NCBI RefSeq assembly: GCF_018905915.1
Contig: NZ_CP064782.1
Span: 62,001-126,000 of the forward strand
DNA length: 64,000 bases
Direction of reading: 5' to 3'
Origin: Azospira inquinata
GTDB taxonomy: Bacteria; Pseudomonadota; Gammaproteobacteria; Burkholderiales; Rhodocyclaceae
Shown here: positions 60,479 through 64,000 of the stretch, piece after piece
Position numbering within the stretch: position 1 is the first letter of the stretch
How the letters are laid out: each line of letters begins with the position of its first letter
The notes under the pieces: generated by a model
Told to the model about the DNA's origin: nothing
The model's database searches: none
What the model saw: only the letters and a program-made list of their open reading frames with translations
Made by a program: the position numbers and the translations under genes

Positions 60479-63376
60479 ATGACCTCCCTCATGCAACAAC
60501 CCCTCTCCGCCCTGGAGCAGCAAGACGAGTTCATCGCCCGTCATGTGGGCTCCGGTGCCGCGGATCGGGACGCCATGCTGGCCGCCATCGGCGTCCCCAG
60601 CCTGGACGCCCTGATCGAGCAAACCGTGCCGGCAGCCATTCGCCTGCCCCAGGATCTGCCCCTGCCCGAACCCCGGCGGGAACACGAGGCTTTAAGCCAG
60701 CTCCGGGCCATGGCCCGGAAAAACGTGGTGCACCACTCCCTCATCGGCCAGGGCTACCACGACACCCTCATGCCCGCCGTCATTCGCCGTAATGTGCTAG
60801 AAAACCCGGGCTGGTACACGGGCTACACCCCCTACCAGGCGGAAGTGGCCCAGGGCCGTCTGGAAGCCCTGCTCAACTACCAACAAATGGTCATGGACCT
60901 GACCGGTCTGGACCTGGCCAATGCCTCTTTGCTGGATGAAGCCACGGCAGCGGCGGAAGCCATGACCATGGCCCGGCGCCTGAGCAAGAGCGCTTCCAAC
61001 CGCTTTTTCGTGGATCAGGCCTGCTTCCCCCAGACCATGGACGTGATCAAGACCCGAGCCGGTTTCTTCGGCTACGAGCTGATTTTCGGGCCGGCGGAAG
61101 AAGCGGCCACGGTGGACGTTTTCGGCGCCCTGCTCCAATACCCAGATGACCGGGGCGAGGTGCGGGACCTGTCCCCCATCATCGCCGCTCTTCAAGCCAA
61201 GGGGGCTATCGCCGCCGTGGCCGCCGATCTGCTGGCCCTGGTGCTGCTCAAATCCCCCGGCGCCATGGGAGCGGACATTGCCCTGGGTTCGGCCCAGCGC
61301 TTCGGCATTCCCCTGGGTTTCGGCGGTCCCCACGCCGCCTATTTCGCTTGCCGGGACGCCCACAAGCGTAGCGTGCCGGGCCGCATCATCGGGGTTTCCG
61401 TGGATGCCCGGGGCAACCGGGCCCTGCGCATGGCCCTGCAAACCCGGGAACAGCATATCCGCCGGGAAAAGGCCAACTCCAATATCTGCACCTCCCAGGT
61501 GCTGCTAGCCAATCTGGCGGGCATGTACGCGGTTTATCACGGGCCCCAGGGCCTGCGCACCATCGCCACCCGGATTCACCGTCTGGCGGCCATCCTGGCC
61601 CGGGGCCTGGAAAAAGCCGGGCTCAAGGTGCTCACCCGCCAGTTCTTCGACACCCTGCGGGTGGAACTGGGGGCCAAGGCCATTACGGTGCTCCAAGCCG
61701 CCCGGGAAGCAGGTTACAACCTGCGCCTGGTGGAAGGGGGACAACTGGCCATCGCACTCAATGAGAAGACCACCCGGGACGATGTAACCCGGCTGCTGGC
61801 CCTCATTTCCGGGGTGAAGATGGAAGTGGCCAGCCTGGATGCCCAGGTGGCGTCCCAGGACCCCAGCCTGCCCGACGCCCTGCTGCGCCGGGACGACATT
61901 CTCAGCCATCCCGTGTTCCACCGTTACCACACGGAACACGAAATGCTGCGCTATCTGCGCCAGTTGCAGAACAAGGATCTGGCCCTGGATCAGGCCATGA
62001 TTTCCCTGGGCTCCTGCACCATGAAGCTGAATCCCACCAGCGCCATGGAGCCCATCACCTGGCCCGAATTCACGGACATCCACCCCTTCGCCCCCTTGGA
62101 TCAGGCCCAGGGCTACGTGGAAATGATCCGGGGCTTGCAGGACTGGCTGAAGACCCTCACCGGCTTTGACGCAGTGAGCCTCCAGCCCAATTCCGGCGCC
62201 CAGGGGGAATACGCCGGGCTGGCCGTCATTCGCCGCTACCAGGCGGCCCAGGGCCAAAGCCACCGGGACGTGTGTCTGATTCCCAAATCCGCCCACGGCA
62301 CCAATCCGGCCTCCGCCCACATGGCCGGGCTGGAAGTGGTAGTGGTGGAATGCGATCCCCAGGGCAACGTGGATGTGGCGGACCTGGAAGCCAAGGCCCG
62401 GCAATACGGGGACCGGCTCGCCTGCCTGATGATCACCTACCCCTCCACCCACGGGGTGTTCGAGGCAGCCATCAAGGACATCTGCGACATCATCCACCGC
62501 CACGGCGGCCAGGTGTATATGGACGGAGCCAATCTCAATGCCCAGGTGGGCCTCACCGCCCCGGGCTTCATCGGCGCCGACGTGTCCCATATGAACCTGC
62601 ACAAGACCTTCGCCATTCCCCACGGAGGTGGCGGACCGGGGGTGGGGCCCATCGGCGTCAAGTCCCATCTGGCGCCCTTCCTGCCCGACCACACGGTCCA
62701 GGGCACCGGCCCGGCGGAACGGAAGAACAAGGGCCAGGGCGCGGTGGCTGCCGCCCCCTTTGGCTCCGCCTCCATTCTGCCTATTTCCTGGATGTACATC
62801 GCCATGCTGGGAGGCCGGGGGCTCAAGGCCGCCACCCAGGGCGCCATCCTCAATGCCAACTATGTGGCCAGCCGCCTGGCGCCCCACTACCCCATTCTTT
62901 ACGTGGGGTCTCAGGGACGGGTGGCCCACGAGTGCATTCTGGACATCCGGGACATTAAGGCGACCAGCGGCATCAGCGAATCGGACATCGCCAAGCGGCT
63001 CATGGACTATGGCTTCCACGCCCCCACGGTGAGCTTCCCGGTGGCCGGCACCCTGATGGTGGAGCCCACCGAATCGGAAGCCAAGGTGGAACTGGACCGG
63101 TTTGTGGACGCCCTGATCGCCATCCGGGAGGAAATCCGCCAGGTGGAAAGCGGCGTCTGGCCCAAGGACAACAATCCCTTGAAGCACGCCCCCCACACCC
63201 AGGTCGATCTGGCCGATGAAGTCTGGGAGCGGCCCTACAGCCGTCAGGTCGCCTGCTTCCCCACCCCCTGGGTGGCGGCCCACAAGTTCTGGCCCACGGT
63301 GAACCGGATTGACGACGTGTACGGCGACCGGCACCTGTTCTGTTCCTGCGCCCCGGTGGAGGATTACCGGAAATAG
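60479..63376 (+). CDS. gcvP: glycine dehydrogenase (decarboxylating), P protein
   Basis: The 965-residue PLP enzyme decarboxylates glycine onto the lipoyl arm. Both halves (P1 and P2) are fused in one chain. The PLP lysine is in [18 protein letters not shown] (about residue 705). [18 protein letters not shown] and [21 protein letters not shown] are standard. A GC-rich hairpin lies in the gcvH-gcvP gap (about 60373-60408). Confidence 0.97.
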   Translation: MTSLMQQPLSALEQQDEFIARHVGSGAADRDAMLAAIGVPSLDALIEQTVPAAIRLPQDLPLPEPRREHEALSQLRAMARKNVVHHSLIGQGYHDTLMPAVIRRNVLENPGWYTGYTPYQAEVAQGRLEALLNYQQMVMDLTGLDLANASLLDEATAAAEAMTMARRLSKSASNRFFVDQACFPQTMDVIKTRAGFFGYELIFGPAEEAATVDVFGALLQYPDDRGEVRDLSPIIAALQAKGAIAAVAADLLALVLLKSPGAMGADIALGSAQRFGIPLGFGGPHAAYFACRDAHKRSVPGRIIGVSVDARGNRALRMALQTREQHIRREKANSNICTSQVLLANLAGMYAVYHGPQGLRTIATRIHRLAAILARGLEKAGLKVLTRQFFDTLRVELGAKAITVLQAAREAGYNLRLVEGGQLAIALNEKTTRDDVTRLLALISGVKMEVASLDAQVASQDPSLPDALLRRDDILSHPVFHRYHTEHEMLRYLRQLQNKDLALDQAMISLGSCTMKLNPTSAMEPITWPEFTDIHPFAPLDQAQGYVEMIRGLQDWLKTLTGFDAVSLQPNSGAQGEYAGLAVIRRYQAAQGQSHRDVCLIPKSAHGTNPASAHMAGLEVVVVECDPQGNVDVADLEAKARQYGDRLACLMITYPSTHGVFEAAIKDICDIIHRHGGQVYMDGANLNAQVGLTAPGFIGADVSHMNLHKTFAIPHGGGGPGVGPIGVKSHLAPFLPDHTVQGTGPAERKNKGQGAVAAAPFGSASILPISWMYIAMLGGRGLKAATQGAILNANYVASRLAPHYPILYVGSQGRVAHECILDIRDIKATSGISESDIAKRLMDYGFHAPTVSFPVAGTLMVEPTESEAKVELDRFVDALIAIREEIRQVESGVWPKDNNPLKHAPHTQVDLADEVWERPYSRQVACFPTPWVAAHKFWPTVNRIDDVYGDRHLFCSCAPVEDYRK

Positions 63377-63416
63377 GGCTGCACTAGCGGGAAAGGGCTT
63401 CCCCCGTTTCCCCCAG

Positions 63417-63462
63417 GGCCGGGTGGCGCTATGCTTCGGGCAGGCGGCACCCGGCCTTTTTT
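63417..63462 (+). terminator. terminator after gcvP
   Basis: GGCCGGGTG pairs with CACCCGGCC across a 22-nt loop, followed by six T residues. Confidence 0.8.
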
Positions 63463-63539
63463 ATGGGCGCCCGGTCTCCGAAAAGGAAACCTGGGGGCCC
63501 GGGCCAGCCCCTTCCCTTTTTCTTTCGACGAGGCCCTTC

Positions 63540-64000
63540 ATGGCACAACAAAACCTCATCCTCACCGTCATCGGTGACGACCGGCCCGGCCTGGTGGAGC
63601 GACTTTCCGCCGCCATCAGCGCCTACGGCGGCAACTGGGAACAGGCCTCCATGTCCCGGCTAGCGGGCAAATTCGCCGGCATTGTGCAAATCAGCGTGGC
63701 CGGGGATAAGGCGGGCGCCCTGGGCCAGGCCCTGGACGAGCTGGAAGGCCTGGACATTACCCAGACCACCGCCGGACAGGCCCCAGTGGCGGCGGGCCAG
63801 CGCCTCACCCTGTCCCTGGTGGGCCACGACCGCATCGGCATCGTCCAGGAAGTGTCCCAGGTGCTGGCCGAACAGGGGGTCAATGTGGAGCAGCTCAACA
63901 CCTACACCGCCAGCGCCCCCATGTCCGCCGAACCCCTGTTCCACGCCGAGGCGGAACTCCTGGCCCGGCCCGACCTGGACCTCACCCATCTCATCGACGC
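63540..64000 (+). CDS. gcvR: GcvR-like ACT-domain regulator, N-terminal part
   Basis: The open frame starts at ATG 63540 and runs off the window after about 153 codons. Two ACT domains are visible: MAQQNLILTVIGDDRPGLVERLSAAISAYGGNW and GQRLTLSLVGHDRIGIVQEVSQVLAEQGVNVEQL. This is the GcvR/ACT-repeat family; in enterobacteria GcvR binds glycine and restrains GcvA. The place after gcvP fits, but no gcvA is in the window. Confidence 0.75.
   Translation, partial: MAQQNLILTVIGDDRPGLVERLSAAISAYGGNWEQASMSRLAGKFAGIVQISVAGDKAGALGQALDELEGLDITQTTAGQAPVAAGQRLTLSLVGHDRIGIVQEVSQVLAEQGVNVEQLNTYTASAPMSAEPLFHAEAELLARPDLDLTHLID

Overview
The window is high-GC DNA with the gene repertoire of a free-living diazotrophic betaproteobacterium. 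The housekeeping proteins (DksA, IF2, PNPase, GcvP, the dap cluster) and the VnfH sequence, which reads like the Azoarcus-type NifH family, suggest Rhodocyclales. Genus is a guess I cannot settle from sequence alone. The centre of the window is a vanadium nitrogenase region. No molybdenum nifDK is present here.

Layout. 1-5.5 kb: the end of an EamA transporter, then dapC-dapD-pilU-dapE-prmB, closed by a bidirectional terminator. 5.6-6.7 kb: two poorly characterised genes. 7-24.7 kb: the vnf region, with vnfDGK plus an unknown gene and a NifX-like gene; vnfENX plus a TIM-barrel gene; the activator vnfA with a small coupled gene; a NifU-C-terminal protein; a PhnD-like protein and a Nif11 peptide; vnfH; and a degenerate sigma-54 activator. 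24.7-26.3 kb: an AT-rich island with one membrane protein. 26.3-34.5 kb: a complete TonB/ExbBD-energised outer-membrane receptor plus FecBCDE-type ABC importer. 34.9-40.2 kb: a hemerythrin and a five-gene operon (solute-binding-like protein, G3E GTPase, ABC-type ATPase, nitroreductase, GCS2-type ligase). 41-41.3 kb: tRNA-His, tRNA-Arg and tRNA-Pro. 41.5-64 kb: core genes, namely dksA; rimP-nusA-infB-rbfA-truB-rpsO-pnp; scpA-scpB-rluB; trpS and neighbours; bfd-bfr; and gcvT-gcvH-gcvP-gcvR behind a tandem glycine riboswitch.

How the accessory part works together. VnfD keeps the A. vinelandii VnfD landmark residues at identical numbering: Cys49, Cys75, Cys138, Gln176, His180, Cys257, His423 and the 335-340 TGGPRL loop. 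With VnfG present, the V-type assignment is secure. Sigma-54 (-24/-12) promoters precede vnfD, vnfE, vnfH, the NifU-like gene, the PhnD-like gene, the TonB receptor, the FecCD permease and the solute-binding/GTPase operon. Upstream of nearly all of them I find a pair of 14-bp dyads of the form GNNC-N6-GNNC, mostly GTNC-N6-GNAC, with centres 29-31 bp apart. They resemble the GTAC-N6-GTAC element bound by VnfA in Azotobacter. The sequence therefore argues that the importer and the GTPase/ATPase operon belong to the same regulon as the V-nitrogenase. They are good candidates for a vanadium (or metallophore-vanadium) acquisition and insertion system. That function is inference; the promoter architecture is directly visible.
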